This document shows positions 43,579 to 55,172 of a stretch of DNA of 64,000 bases, piece by piece. Made by a program: the position numbers and the translations under genes. Position 1 is the first letter of the stretch; each line of letters starts with the position of its first letter. The notes below the pieces were generated by a model. The model saw only the letters and a program-made list of their open reading frames with translations, did not search any database and had not been told where the DNA came from. This DNA comes from Micromonospora sp. HNM0581 (GTDB taxonomy: Bacteria > Actinomycetota > Actinomycetes > Mycobacteriales > Micromonosporaceae), in the NCBI RefSeq assembly GCF_012726175.1, contig NZ_JAASAD010000003.1:186001-250000 (forward strand). The letters are read 5' to 3'.

Positions 43579-43667
43579 ACCCCCTCGCCCAACGCCGACG
43601 GCGGCCCACCACCGGGCGGGCCGCCGCCGGCCACCCCCACCGCAACCCCGCACGGAGGAACCACCTC

Positions 43668-45341
43668 ATGGCAGGCAAGCCCACCCCCACCAGCCCACCG
43701 ACGCGGCGCGGCCGACGCGCCCCCACCGCCACCCAGCCGGAAGGCTCGACCGGCCCGTGCCGGGTGTGCATCTACATCCGACGCTCCACCGACGACGAAC
43801 ACCAACCCTTCAGCCTCCTCGCCCAACGCACCGCCCTGCGACGCTACGTCGACAACAACCCCGGCTGGGTCATCGTCTACGAATTCGAAGACGACGCCTC
43901 CGGCGCCACCACCGACCGCCCCGGCCTCAAAAAGGCACTCGACGCGGCGAAAGCCGGCCTCTACGACGTCCTACTCGTCTACCGAGTCGACCGATTCAGC
44001 CGCAGCCTCGCCCACTTCGTCGACCTCGCCGCCACCCTCGACGCCGCCAACGTCCGAGTCGCCTCCGCCACCGAACCCGTCGACACCGGCGGCGCAGTCG
44101 GCCGCATGATGCTGCAATTCCTCGCCGTCTTCGCCGAATACGAACGCAACATGATCATCGACCGAGTGAAAAGTGGCATGGCCGCGAAAGCCGGCAAAGG
44201 CCAATGGGCCGGCGGCACCCGCCCCTACGGCTACCTCGTCAACCCTGACACCCAACGCCTCGTCCCCCACCCCGACCAAGCACCCATCCTGCGGGACATC
44301 TTCCGCCTCTACACCCGCGACCGACTCGGCACCCGCGCCATCGCCACCGACCTCAACGCCCGCGGTGTCCCCAACCGGACCGGCAAGAAGTGGTCCGGAC
44401 ACACCATCAACCGGATCCTGGACAACCCCGCCTACCTCGGGAACATCGCCTACCGCGACGTCTACGTCCCCGACGCCCATGAGCCGCTCATCGATCGGGA
44501 CACGTTCCGCCGCGCCCAGGACATCGCCTCCGCCCGAGGCGACGCCCAAACACAGCGGGCCATGTCCGACTCGGACTACTACCTCACCGGCCTACTGACA
44601 TGTCCGCGATGCGGACAGCGCTACATCGGCACGTCCGCCAAAGGCCGCACCCGCCGCTACCGCTACTACACCTGCTTCACCCGCACCCGATACGGCAAAC
44701 ACGCCACCTGCACCGCACCCCGGCTCCCCGCCGACGACCTCGACCACATGATTCTGAAAGCCCTACTCGACTTCTACACCACCGCCGAACCCGTCCTCAC
44801 CGCCATGATCCAACGCGCCCACACCCAACACGACACCACCAACGACGACCGACGCGCCGAACTCACCGCCACCGCCCACCAGATCACCACCACCGAGAAC
44901 GCAATAGACCGGTATCACACGGCGTTCGAGAACGGCACCAGGGACGACGCCACCGCCGGCCCGCGCATCCGCGAACTCCGCCAACGACTCGCCCAACTCC
45001 AAGCCCGGCACACCGAACTCAACGCCGACCTGACGGCCCAGCCCGAGCCCCCGCCGCCCGGCACCGTCGCCCGCATCCGCGACCACCTCAGCACCATCAT
45101 GACCAGCGGCACCGCCACCGAACGCAAAGCCGCCATCGAGACCCTCATCGCCGAAGTCCAACTCACCGACCAGGGAGTCGTACCCGTGTTCAAGATCCCC
45201 ACCGACACGACAATGCCCCCGCCCGAAACGGGCGGGGGCACCTCAGAAGAACCACCGGTTCGCACAATGGTGCGGTCGGTGGAGCCCAGGGGACTCGAAC
45301 CCCTAACCCCTGCCTTGCAAAGGCAGTGCTCTGCCAGTTGA
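43668..45341 (+). CDS. Large serine recombinase/integrase reaching into tRNA-Ala
   Basis: 557 residues. N-terminal resolvase domain with the catalytic Ser40 in YIRRSTDDE, then RVDRFSRSLAHF and FLAVFAEYERNMI; recombinase domain (GYLVNPDTQRLVPHPDQAPI, RGVPNRTGKKWSGHTINRIL); zinc ribbon with CPRCG and later Cys (TCFTRTRYGKHATC); and a coiled coil near 400-450. The frame passes a terminator hairpin (45214-45240) and then runs antisense through the 3' half of tRNA-Ala, ending in the tRNA. The final residues (EPRGLEPLTPALQRQCSA) are therefore tRNA-derived. Likely the integrase of the element to its left. Start with GGAGG (43654-43658). Confidence 0.9.
   Translation: MAGKPTPTSPPTRRGRRAPTATQPEGSTGPCRVCIYIRRSTDDEHQPFSLLAQRTALRRYVDNNPGWVIVYEFEDDASGATTDRPGLKKALDAAKAGLYDVLLVYRVDRFSRSLAHFVDLAATLDAANVRVASATEPVDTGGAVGRMMLQFLAVFAEYERNMIIDRVKSGMAAKAGKGQWAGGTRPYGYLVNPDTQRLVPHPDQAPILRDIFRLYTRDRLGTRAIATDLNARGVPNRTGKKWSGHTINRILDNPAYLGNIAYRDVYVPDAHEPLIDRDTFRRAQDIASARGDAQTQRAMSDSDYYLTGLLTCPRCGQRYIGTSAKGRTRRYRYYTCFTRTRYGKHATCTAPRLPADDLDHMILKALLDFYTTAEPVLTAMIQRAHTQHDTTNDDRRAELTATAHQITTTENAIDRYHTAFENGTRDDATAGPRIRELRQRLAQLQARHTELNADLTAQPEPPPPGTVARIRDHLSTIMTSGTATERKAAIETLIAEVQLTDQGVVPVFKIPTDTTMPPPETGGGTSEEPPVRTMVRSVEPRGLEPLTPALQRQCSAS
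45214..45240 (-). terminator. Terminator hairpin downstream of tRNA-Ala
   Basis: Perfect 12-bp inverted repeat (TGCCCCCGCCCG and complement) with a 3-base loop, followed on the minus strand by TTGTCGTGT. It lies 39 bases past the 3' end of tRNA-Ala and inside the recombinase frame. Confidence 0.75.
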
Positions 45342-45352
45342 GCTAGGGCCCC
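45280..45352 (-). tRNA. tRNA-Ala (TGC)
   Basis: 73 bases. Acceptor GGGGCCC pairs with GGGCTCC (one G-U), D arm with AGCTCAACTGGCAGAGC, anticodon loop TTTGCAA giving TGC, T arm with GGTTCGAGTCC, discriminator A. The 3' half is shared with the end of the serine recombinase frame on the other strand, so this is the likely attachment site. Confidence 0.97.
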
Positions 45353-45389
45353 GTGACGGCGTTACCGCCGCAGCTCGGGACGGATATTG

Positions 45390-45518
45390 TCAGCGCAGAT
45401 CCGGCGAGGTGGTGGCCTCGTGCCAGAGGGCGCGCTCGTCGTTGGCTTCCTTTACCTTCTTGGTCACCACCGCAGCCAAGCCGACGACACCGGCCAGGAT
45501 CAACAGCTTCTTGAACAT
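45390..45518 (-). CDS. DLW-39 family small protein
   Basis: 42 residues, below usual size cut-offs. ATG 45516-45518 follows GAGGGG. A membrane-like N-terminus (FKKLLILAGVVGLAAVV), a Lys-rich joint, and the conserved end ERALWHEATTSPDLR. This tiny actinobacterial protein is regularly found between the tRNA-Ile and tRNA-Ala genes after gyrA. Function unknown. Confidence 0.9.
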   Translation of the reverse strand: MFKKLLILAGVVGLAAVVTKKVKEANDERALWHEATTSPDLR

Positions 45519-45562
45519 CGGGGCTGCCCCTCACGCTCGCCGTGCCGTCGGACCATGTGCGG

Positions 45563-45636
45563 TGGGGCTAGCTGGAATCGAACCAGCGACCTCAGAGTTA
45601 TCAGCTCTGCGCTCTAACCGACTGAGCTATAGCCCC
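45563..45636 (-). tRNA. tRNA-Ile (GAT)
   Basis: 74 bases. Acceptor GGGGCTA pairs with TAGCCCC, D arm AGCTCAGTCGGTTAGAGC, anticodon loop CTGATAA giving GAT, T arm GGTTCGATTCC, discriminator A. Followed by the DLW-39 gene and tRNA-Ala on the same strand. Confidence 0.98.
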
Positions 45637-45805
45637 GCGTAGCGACGAGCAAGGTTAACCCATCCGCCCAGCGCCCCCCAAATCGGGGCCGGGCCGGCAG
45701 TCAGCCTCGCTGTCGCCCCCTGAACCTACCCGAGCACCGGGGGCGGGTACACCGGGTTACCGCCCCTGACGGACCTCCCGCTCAGGCGGCATCCCGGGGC
45801 CCGAA

Positions 45806-45845
45806 CGCCGGCCCGCACCACCGGGAAGGCTGGTGCGGGCCGGCG
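45806..45845 (-). terminator. Terminator of the gyrB-gyrA-DUF3566 unit
   Basis: Perfect 15-bp inverted repeat (CGCCGGCCCGCACCA and complement) with a 10-base loop, 11 bases after the DUF3566 stop. Confidence 0.8.
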
Positions 45846-45856
45846 TGGAGATCCTG

Positions 45857-46768
45857 TCAGTCCCGCTCCGCGAGGGTCAGCTCGATGCCGCCCACCAGAT
45901 CGGCGCAGACGTTGTAGACGAACGCTCCCAGGGTGGCCAGCGCGGTGAACAGCACGACGTTGACCAAGCCGATCAAAGCCGAACTGAAGATCACACCGCC
46001 TGCGGTGATCTGGAAGCCGTCGGTGCTCTGCCCACCACCGGCGTTGACCAGGTCACCGAGGCTGTCGTTAACGCTGGCGAACACGCCCATCGCGTCCAGT
46101 GCGAGGTAGAGCACCGAGGTCGCCACGACGATCACGATGAACAGCACCACCGAGACCGCGAAGGCGAACTTCATCACCGACCACGGGTCGATCCGCTTGA
46201 GGTTCAGTCGAGCACGACGTGGTCCGCGTGAGGCGGCTGAACTCACCGAGGTACGGGCGGCGCGTACCGCCTCGCCGACCCTCGCGGCGCCGACCGCCGT
46301 ACTGACCCCTGGGGGAAGTCCGCCACCGCTGGCCGGGCGGCCGAGCCCGATCGGCCGGGTGGCGTCCGGTTTCGGACTGGTCCCTGCCACCCGTGGCTGG
46401 GTGCCGGTTGTGCTGGTGTTGATCGCCGGCAGGACCCCGGTGGCACCCGTAGCGGACTTGCCCGCTGCGGCAGCCGCCAACGGACTGGGCGAAGGCTTGA
46501 CGACGGGGGTCGTGGGTGGCTCCGTGGTGCTGCCGTCCTCGATCGGTGTCGCCTCGGTGGCGTCGCTCTCGGCGGCGTCTGTCGGCTTGTCGGGCGGTGG
46601 GGCCATTCCGGGAGCCCGGGTGAATTTCGGGGCAGGCGCGTCGGCGGGGACGGTGGCCCGGCCCACGGCCGCGCGGCCGGTCGGTGGCGTGCCGCTCTTC
46701 GCGGCTTCCTCGTCGACCGGGTTGGCCGAGGTCCCCGCGTTCCCCGACTTCGCCTGTGTCTCCGTCAT
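45857..46768 (-). CDS. DUF3566 membrane protein
   Basis: 303 residues. The first 180 are disordered and rich in Pro, Ala, Thr and Gly. The C-terminal DUF3566 domain begins RARLNLKRIDPWSVMKFAFA, with two membrane segments (VSVVLFIVIVVATSVLYLAL and VIFSSALIGLVNVVLFTALA) and ends LVGGIELTLAERD. It is constantly found just after gyrA in actinobacteria and is linked to cell-shape functions in some. It starts 4 bases after the gyrA stop, so it is co-transcribed. Confidence 0.95.
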   Translation of the reverse strand: MTETQAKSGNAGTSANPVDEEAAKSGTPPTGRAAVGRATVPADAPAPKFTRAPGMAPPPDKPTDAAESDATEATPIEDGSTTEPPTTPVVKPSPSPLAAAAAGKSATGATGVLPAINTSTTGTQPRVAGTSPKPDATRPIGLGRPASGGGLPPGVSTAVGAARVGEAVRAARTSVSSAASRGPRRARLNLKRIDPWSVMKFAFAVSVVLFIVIVVATSVLYLALDAMGVFASVNDSLGDLVNAGGGQSTDGFQITAGGVIFSSALIGLVNVVLFTALATLGAFVYNVCADLVGGIELTLAERD

Positions 46769-46772
46769 TCAA

Positions 46773-49292
46773 CTAGTCCTGTTCGTCAGGCTCGTCGGCA
46801 TTGCGAGCAATCGCCACGATAGTCACGCCGTCCGGAAGGTCCATCAGCTTGACCCCCATTGTGTTCCGGTCACGCGTACGGCGTACAGGCTTCACCGGAG
46901 TCCGGATGACGCCACCGTTGCTGGTGATAGCGAACAGCTCGTCGTCCGGGTCGATCACCACAGCGCCGACCAGACCACCGCGTCGCTCGGTGATCTTCGC
47001 AGTCAGCACACCCTTACCTCCCCGGCCCTGCACCGGATATTCCTCGATCGGAGTACGTTTCGCGTACCCGCCGTTCGTGGCCACCAGGACGTCCAGGCCT
47101 TCACGGACGACCTCCATGGCCAGCAGTACGTCCTCCTCGCTGAAGCGCATCCCGATCACGCCGGAGGTCGCCCGCCCCATCGGTCGCAGCGCCTCGTCCG
47201 TGGCGTTGAACCTGATCGCTTGGGCGTTCTTGGAGACCAACAGCAGGTCGTCGGTGGGGCCGACGAGTGCAGCACCGACCAACTCGTCCTCATCGCGCAG
47301 GTTGATCGCGATGATTCCGCCGGACCGGTTGGAGTCGAACTCCTCTAGCCGCGTCTTCTTCACCAGGCCGTTCTTCGTCGCCAGGACCAGGTAGGGCGCT
47401 ACCTGGTAGTTCGGAATTTCGATGATCTGTGCGATCTGCTCGTCCGGTTGGAAGGCGAGCAGATTGGCCACGTGCTGACCCTTGGCCACCCTACTGGCCT
47501 CCGGGAGCTCGTACGCCTTGGCCCGGTACACCCGCCCCTGGTTGGTGAAGAACAGCATCCAGTCGTGCGTCGAGCAGACGAAGAAGTGGCTGACGATGTC
47601 GTCCTGCCGCAGCGTAGCCCCGCTGACGCCCTTGCCGCCGCGACGCTGCGAGCGATAGAGGTCGACCTTGGTCCGTTTCGCGTACCCGGTCCGGGTGATC
47701 GTAACCACCACGTCCTCGCGCGCGATGAGGTCCTCCATCGAAACCTCACCGTCGAACGGCACGATCTTGGTCCGACGGTCGTCGCCCCATTTGGCGACAA
47801 TCTCACCCAGCTCCTCCGAGACGATTCGACGCTGCCGTTCCGGCTTGGCCAGAATGTCCTTGAGGTCGGCGATCTCCACTTCCAGCTTGGCGAGATCGTC
47901 GAGGATCCGCTGCCGCTCCAGCGCGGCAAGCCGACGCAACTGCATGTCCAGGATCGCGGTCGCCTGGATCTCGTCGATCTCCAACAGCCGGATCAGGCCC
48001 TGCCTGGCGTCCTCCACTGTGGGCGATCGCCGGATCAGGGCGATCACCTCGTCGAGCGCGTCCAACGCCTTGGACAGACCGCGCAGGATGTGCGCCCGTT
48101 CCTCTGCCTTCCGCAGGCGGAACGCCGTCCGCCGTCGGATCACCTCGATCTGGTGCTCGACGTAGTAACGGATGAACTGGGCCAGATTCAACGTGCGCGG
48201 CACCCCGTCGACCAGCGCCAGCATGTTGGCACCGAAGGTTTCCTGCAGCTGGGTGTGCTTGTAGAGGTTGTTCAGCACCACCTTGGCGACCGCGTCGCGC
48301 TTGAGCACGAGCACGATCCGCATACCGGTACGCCCGGAGGACTCGTCGCGGATGTCGGCGATTCCGCCGAGTTTGCCCTCCTTGATCAGTTCGGCGATCC
48401 GCTCAGCGAGATTGTCCGGGTTCACCTGGTACGGCAGTTCGCTCACGACAAGCGCCGGCCGACCCCGCTTGTCCTCCTCCACCTCGACCACGGCCCGCAT
48501 CCGGATCGAGCCGCGGCCCGTGCGGTACGCATCTTGGATGCCCGACTGTCCGACGATCAGACCGTGGGTGGGGAAGTCCGGACCCTTGACGATCTCCAGC
48601 AGTGCTTCGAGGGTGTCGGCCTCGTCGGCCTCCGGGTGCTCCAGGCACCACTGCACCGCCGCGCCGATCTCACGCAGGTTGTGCGGTGGAATCTTGGTGG
48701 CCATGCCGACCGCGATGCCCTCGGAGCCGTTGATCAGCAGGTTCGGGATCCGCGACGGCAGGATCGTGGGCTCCTTGGCCCTGCCGTCGTAGTTGTCCTG
48801 CAGATCGACGGTGTCCTCGTCGATGTCCCGCAGCATCTCCATCGCCAGCGGGTCGAGTTTGCACTCTGTGTAGCGCATCGCCGCCGCCGGGTCGTTGCCG
48901 GGCGAGCCGAAGTTGCCGTTGCCGTCGACCAGGGGGTAGCGCAGCGACCAGGGCTGGGCCATTCGGACCAACGCGTCGTAGATGGCCGAGTCACCGTGCG
49001 GGTGGAACTGGCCCATCACGTCGCCGACGACCCGGGAACATTTGACGTAGCCCCGGTCCGGCCGGTACCCGGAGTCGAACATCGCGTACAGGATCTTGCG
49101 GTGGACCGGCTTGAGCCCGTCCCGGACGTCCGGCAGTGCCCGCCCGACGATGACGCTCATGGCGTAGTCGAGGTAGGAGCGCTGCATCTCCACCTCGAGC
49201 CCGACCGGCTCGATCCGGTCGTGCGAGGCGACGGCGGCCGGCGCCTCGGGGAGCTCGGACTCGTTGGGTGTGGACTCGGGGGAATCGGTCAC
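46773..49292 (-). CDS. gyrA: DNA gyrase subunit A
   Basis: 839 residues from GTG 49292. N-terminal breakage-reunion domain with [19 protein letters not shown], keeping Ser83 and Asp87 (E. coli numbering), so the quinolone-determining region looks wild-type. The catalytic Tyr is in [16 protein letters not shown]. The C-terminal DNA-wrapping beta-pinwheel holds the GyrA box QRRGGKG. With GyrB it introduces negative supercoils. Located downstream of gyrB; the 124-base gap has a terminator-like hairpin and three DnaA-box-like sequences, so gyrA may have its own promoter. Confidence 0.99.
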   Translation of the reverse strand: MTDSPESTPNESELPEAPAAVASHDRIEPVGLEVEMQRSYLDYAMSVIVGRALPDVRDGLKPVHRKILYAMFDSGYRPDRGYVKCSRVVGDVMGQFHPHGDSAIYDALVRMAQPWSLRYPLVDGNGNFGSPGNDPAAAMRYTECKLDPLAMEMLRDIDEDTVDLQDNYDGRAKEPTILPSRIPNLLINGSEGIAVGMATKIPPHNLREIGAAVQWCLEHPEADEADTLEALLEIVKGPDFPTHGLIVGQSGIQDAYRTGRGSIRMRAVVEVEEDKRGRPALVVSELPYQVNPDNLAERIAELIKEGKLGGIADIRDESSGRTGMRIVLVLKRDAVAKVVLNNLYKHTQLQETFGANMLALVDGVPRTLNLAQFIRYYVEHQIEVIRRRTAFRLRKAEERAHILRGLSKALDALDEVIALIRRSPTVEDARQGLIRLLEIDEIQATAILDMQLRRLAALERQRILDDLAKLEVEIADLKDILAKPERQRRIVSEELGEIVAKWGDDRRTKIVPFDGEVSMEDLIAREDVVVTITRTGYAKRTKVDLYRSQRRGGKGVSGATLRQDDIVSHFFVCSTHDWMLFFTNQGRVYRAKAYELPEASRVAKGQHVANLLAFQPDEQIAQIIEIPNYQVAPYLVLATKNGLVKKTRLEEFDSNRSGGIIAINLRDEDELVGAALVGPTDDLLLVSKNAQAIRFNATDEALRPMGRATSGVIGMRFSEEDVLLAMEVVREGLDVLVATNGGYAKRTPIEEYPVQGRGGKGVLTAKITERRGGLVGAVVIDPDDELFAITSNGGVIRTPVKPVRRTRDRNTMGVKLMDLPDGVTIVAIARNADEPDEQD

Positions 49293-49328
49293 TTTTAACC
49301 CTTATCAGACGGAATATCACTTTTGCGC

Positions 49329-49368
49329 TGTGGATAACGGCTGTGGATACCGGCCAAGCTGTGGATAA
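49329..49368 (-). promoter_or_regulatory. Three DnaA-box-like sequences between gyrB and gyrA
   Basis: TGTGGATAA at 49329-49337, TGTGGATAC at 49342-49350 and TGTGGATAA at 49360-49368: two exact and one near match to the complement of TTATCCACA, all in one orientation within 40 bases, 37 bases upstream of the gyrA start. Confidence 0.75.
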
Positions 49369-49377
49369 CTCTGTGGA

Positions 49378-49411
49378 GGGTGCCGGGTCGGCGTGTTCCG
49401 GCCCGGCACCC
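49378..49411 (-). terminator. Hairpin after gyrB
   Basis: GGGTGCCGGG (49378-49387) pairs perfectly with 49402-49411 around a 14-base loop, six bases past the gyrB stop. Confidence 0.6.
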
Positions 49412-49416
49412 GCCCG

Positions 49417-51899
<2,483 letters not shown>

Positions 51900-52481
51900 G
51901 TGGGCCTGGACAACGTCGCGGTCCAGTGGCCGCGGACCGGCCGCTTCTACGACCCGGTCGCACCGGCCGAGTTCGTCGATTTCGGCGACATAGTCGACGT
52001 GCCGGAGATCTCGGCCCCGACAGCTGCGCTCGCCGAGTTGATCGCAAAGACAGGTACGGTTCGGGCCACCGCGTACACCGAAGTGGTCGATCTGATCCTC
52101 GGCCTCGACGGTGTGCTGTACGCCACAGACGCCGCCGCCGAGGACGAGGATCCGGTGATCGACCCCGACGGGTGCGGATGGATCGCGGGCGGCGTCGAAC
52201 GGTTCGTCGCCGCGCACCGCCCGCACGGTGAGGCGGTCACCTTCGAGTCGGTGGGTACGGTGCTGCGTTCACTGCTCGCCGACGGCCGCCTCGCCGAGCA
52301 GCAGCTGCGTTGGTTGGACAGCCGGCTGGACGCGCTGCGCGACGACAGCGGTGCCGCGCCGCAGTGGACCTTCACCTGCGCGGAGCTGAGCGTACTGGCC
52401 GCCTTCTACCGGCGTTGCGCCGACAACGGCTTCGCCGTCTACGCCGAGTCGGCGGCACCCAGACGGACAGCCCAGACGTAG
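51900..52481 (+). CDS. Hypothetical protein near gyrB
   Basis: 193 residues from GTG 51900, six bases after GAGAGGTG; GTG 51891 is the alternative. It looks soluble and acidic: VAVQWPRTGRFYDPVAPAEF, TAYTEVVDLILGLDGVLYAT, then helices (LAEQQLRWLDSRLDALRD, AELSVLAAFYRRCADNGFAV). No family recognised. It is the only plus-strand gene between gyrB and dciA, so it interrupts the otherwise co-directional origin block. Confidence 0.75.
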   Translation: MGLDNVAVQWPRTGRFYDPVAPAEFVDFGDIVDVPEISAPTAALAELIAKTGTVRATAYTEVVDLILGLDGVLYATDAAAEDEDPVIDPDGCGWIAGGVERFVAAHRPHGEAVTFESVGTVLRSLLADGRLAEQQLRWLDSRLDALRDDSGAAPQWTFTCAELSVLAAFYRRCADNGFAVYAESAAPRRTAQT

Positions 52482-52536
52482 CCAGCCCAACCGCGCCGGA
52501 TGCGACGCCACCGGACGCTCCGGCGCGGGCCTTGGG

Positions 52537-53124
52537 TCAGCCATAGGTGTCGCGGGGTCCCCGGCCGCGTACCCGGCGAGGGCCCCGTGACCAGGACGGA
52601 GCCGCGGGGCCGTGAATGTGCAGTTTGCGGACCACGTTGTGACCGACCTCACGGGCGATCTGCTGCAGCAGCGAACCTGCGAGCAGCCGTAACTGCGTCG
52701 CCCAGGCGGTGGAGCGAGCCTCGACGGTCAGCTCCCCGTTCTCCAGCTTCACCGGACGACTGTGCTGGGCCACATCCGCGCCGACCACGCGTTCCCAGGC
52801 GCCGAAGACCGTGGCCTCGGCGGCCGGTTGTTGCCAACCACGAGCCTTCACCAGCCGGTTCAACACCGCACCGAGGGGTTGTGGGTCCCGAGGGTCCGGG
52901 CCAGGGCCGGAATAGCCGCGCAGCCGACGATCACGGTCGCCGCCACCGGTCGCGGCACGCCGTCGGGGCCGGCCGGCGGCTTCGCGCCGTGCCTTCGCCG
53001 CATCCAGCACCGCGCGGGCCAACTGCGGCCCCGAGGCACCCGGACCGCCGCCGGAATCCACCGCTGGCACTCCGGCGGCCGAGACCCCGTTGCCCGCTGC
53101 GGGCTGTGCCGGCTCAATCGACAC
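52537..53124 (-). CDS. DUF721/DciA family protein
   Basis: 195 residues from GTG 53124, overlapping the recF stop by 11 bases. Disordered, basic N-terminus, then the DciA-like KH fold ([60 protein letters not shown]). DciA loads the replicative helicase in bacteria lacking DnaC, which fits its place after recF near oriC. Confidence 0.93.
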   Translation of the reverse strand: MSIEPAQPAAGNGVSAAGVPAVDSGGGPGASGPQLARAVLDAAKARREAAGRPRRRAATGGGDRDRRLRGYSGPGPDPRDPQPLGAVLNRLVKARGWQQPAAEATVFGAWERVVGADVAQHSRPVKLENGELTVEARSTAWATQLRLLAGSLLQQIAREVGHNVVRKLHIHGPAAPSWSRGPRRVRGRGPRDTYG

Positions 53125-54247
53125 GGCGCACCGCCCCCTCTGTCACCTGGTACCTGGTACCGCGCAGGGCAGCCGGCACGTCGTCAGCGACCGCGCAGGT
53201 CACCAGCAGTTGACTGGCGCCGCAGACGAGTTCGGCGAGCCGGTCCCGCCGACCAGCGTCAAGTTCGGCGAAGACGTCGTCGAGGATCAACACCGGTTCG
53301 ATGCCGTCGTCACGCAGCAGGTCGTAGCCAGCCAGCCGCAGCGCCAGCGCATACGACCAGGATTCGCCGTGGCTGGCGTAGCCCTTCGCCGGCAGCGGGC
53401 CGAGGGTGAGGAGCAGTTCGTCGCGGTGCGGGCCGACCAGGGTGGTGCCGCGTTCGATCTCGGCCGAGCGGGACTCCCCCAGAGCGGCGGCGAGCAGCAC
53501 CGCGAGTTCCTCCCGGTCGGTGGTGGCCACGGCGAGGTCCACCGAGGGCCGGTACGTGATCCCGGCCGCGCCACGGCCGGCGGCCACCGCGTCGTACGCC
53601 TTCGTCACATGCGGTGCCAGAGCGGACACCAGTTCCAGCCGCCCGGCGAGCAGTTCGGCGCCGTGCCGGGCCAGGTGGGTGTCCCAGACGGCGAGGGTGG
53701 ACAGGTCACCGCCCCGAGATCCGCCGGTCTTGCGGGCAAGGTACGCGGTGCGCAGCAGTGCGTTGCGTTGCTTCACCACCCGCTCATAGTCCGCGCGTAC
53801 CCCCGCGTACCGGGGTTGGCGTAGCACCAGCAGGTCGTCGAGGTAGCGGCGGCGTTCGGCCGGGTCGCCCCGGACAAGTTCGAGATCCTCCGGTGCGAAG
53901 AGCACGAGCCGCAGCGCCCCCAGCACGTCCCTGGCCCGGCGGGCCGGAGAACGACCGAGGCGAGCCCGATTGGCCTTGCCCGGAACGATCTCCAGCTCCA
54001 CCAGGAGTTCGCGGCCCTCGTGCACCACCGCGCAGCGGATCACCGCGGCGGCGGCGCCCATCCGCACCAACGGGGCGTCGGTGGCGACCCGGTGGGAGTC
54101 GAGTGTCGCGACGTAGCCGAGGGCTTCGACCAGGTTCGTCTTGCCGACGCCGTTGGCACCGATCAGGACGTTCGGGCCCGGTTCGAGGTCGACGCCGATC
54201 CGCTCGTAGGAGCGGAAGTCGACAAGTTCGAGCCGGCGAACGTACAC
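53114..54247 (-). CDS. recF: DNA replication and repair protein RecF
   Basis: 377 residues from GTG 54247. SMC-like ATPase: [20 protein letters not shown], Walker [10 protein letters not shown], the RecF signature near [16 protein letters not shown], and Walker B in [20 protein letters not shown]. It acts in loading RecA at gaps. Lies between gnd and dciA on the same strand. Confidence 0.98.
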   Translation of the reverse strand: MYVRRLELVDFRSYERIGVDLEPGPNVLIGANGVGKTNLVEALGYVATLDSHRVATDAPLVRMGAAAAVIRCAVVHEGRELLVELEIVPGKANRARLGRSPARRARDVLGALRLVLFAPEDLELVRGDPAERRRYLDDLLVLRQPRYAGVRADYERVVKQRNALLRTAYLARKTGGSRGGDLSTLAVWDTHLARHGAELLAGRLELVSALAPHVTKAYDAVAAGRGAAGITYRPSVDLAVATTDREELAVLLAAALGESRSAEIERGTTLVGPHRDELLLTLGPLPAKGYASHGESWSYALALRLAGYDLLRDDGIEPVLILDDVFAELDAGRRDRLAELVCGASQLLVTCAVADDVPAALRGTRYQVTEGAVRRVD

Positions 54248-54262
54248 GGGTCGCGGTGCCGG

Positions 54263-55135
54263 TCAGGGCTTGCGTACGGCGTGCCCGCCGAACTGCTGCC
54301 GCAGCGCGGAGACGGCCTTCAACGCCGGGGAGTCCTCCTGGCGGGAGGAGAACCGGGCGAACAGTGAGGCGGTGATGACGTTCAGCGGTACGGCGAGACG
54401 GACCGCCTCGTCCACGGTCCAGCGTCCCTCGCCGGTGTCCTCGGTGTAGTCGCTGAGCTGGGTCAGCTCGGGGTCCTCGTCGAGCGCCCGATCGAGCAGG
54501 TCCAGCAGCCAGGAACGGACCACGGTACCCTCGCGCCATGACTTGATCACGCCGGGCACGTTGGTGACCAGTTCGGAGGCGGACATCAGCTCGAAGCCCT
54601 CGGCGTAGGCGTGCATCAGGCCGTACTCGATGCCGTTGTGGACCATCTTGGCGTAGTGCCCGGCACCGACCGGACCAGCGTGCACGAAACCGTACTCGCC
54701 CTCGGGCTTGAGCGCGTCGAAGATCGGAACGAGCCGGTCGACGTGTTCCTGCGCGCCGCCGACCATCAGGCCGTAGCCGTTCTGTCGGCCCCACACCCCG
54801 CCGGAGACGCCCACGTCGACGTAGCCGATGCCGAGTTCGTGCAGCCGCTCCGCTCTCGGCGCGTCCTCGCTGAACCGGGAGTTGCCCCCGTCGATGATGA
54901 GGTCGCCCTCGCCGAGCACGGCGGCGACCTCGTCGATCGTCGCGTCAGTGGCCGTAGCCGGCACCATCACCCACACTGCCCGTGGCGCGTCCAGCTTCTC
55001 GGCGAGTTCAGCCATGCTCGCGACATCGCTGCGCTCCAGGTCGTGGTCGAGACCGACCACCTCGTGCCCGGCGGTGCGCAGTCGTTCACGCATGTTGCCG
55101 CCCATCCGGCCGAGTCCTACCAGGCCGAGCTGCAT
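54263..55135 (-). CDS. gnd: 6-phosphogluconate dehydrogenase, decarboxylating (short form)
   Basis: 290 residues from ATG 55135 (AAAGGGCACC upstream). Rossmann start MQLGLVGLGRMGGNMRERL, the LIIDGGNSRF motif, VGVSGGVWGRQNGYGLMVGG and the catalytic HAGPVGAGHYAKMVHNGIEY with Lys. The short form around 300 residues (GndA type) is typical of actinobacteria between dnaN and recF. It oxidises 6-phosphogluconate to ribulose 5-phosphate, producing NAD(P)H. Confidence 0.97.
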   Translation of the reverse strand: MQLGLVGLGRMGGNMRERLRTAGHEVVGLDHDLERSDVASMAELAEKLDAPRAVWVMVPATATDATIDEVAAVLGEGDLIIDGGNSRFSEDAPRAERLHELGIGYVDVGVSGGVWGRQNGYGLMVGGAQEHVDRLVPIFDALKPEGEYGFVHAGPVGAGHYAKMVHNGIEYGLMHAYAEGFELMSASELVTNVPGVIKSWREGTVVRSWLLDLLDRALDEDPELTQLSDYTEDTGEGRWTVDEAVRLAVPLNVITASLFARFSSRQEDSPALKAVSALRQQFGGHAVRKP

Positions 55136-55172
55136 CTTGGTGCCCTTTCGTGGGTGCGGTTTGCCGTGCCGG

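Noticed and set aside
45280..45636. rRNA operon suspected from the tRNA-Ile/tRNA-Ala pair
   Set aside because: This tRNA pair often sits in rRNA spacers, but no rRNA sequence flanks it; the pair belongs to the gyrA neighbourhood.
47448..49298. Long plus-strand frame over gyrA
   Set aside because: Antisense shadow of a certain gene.
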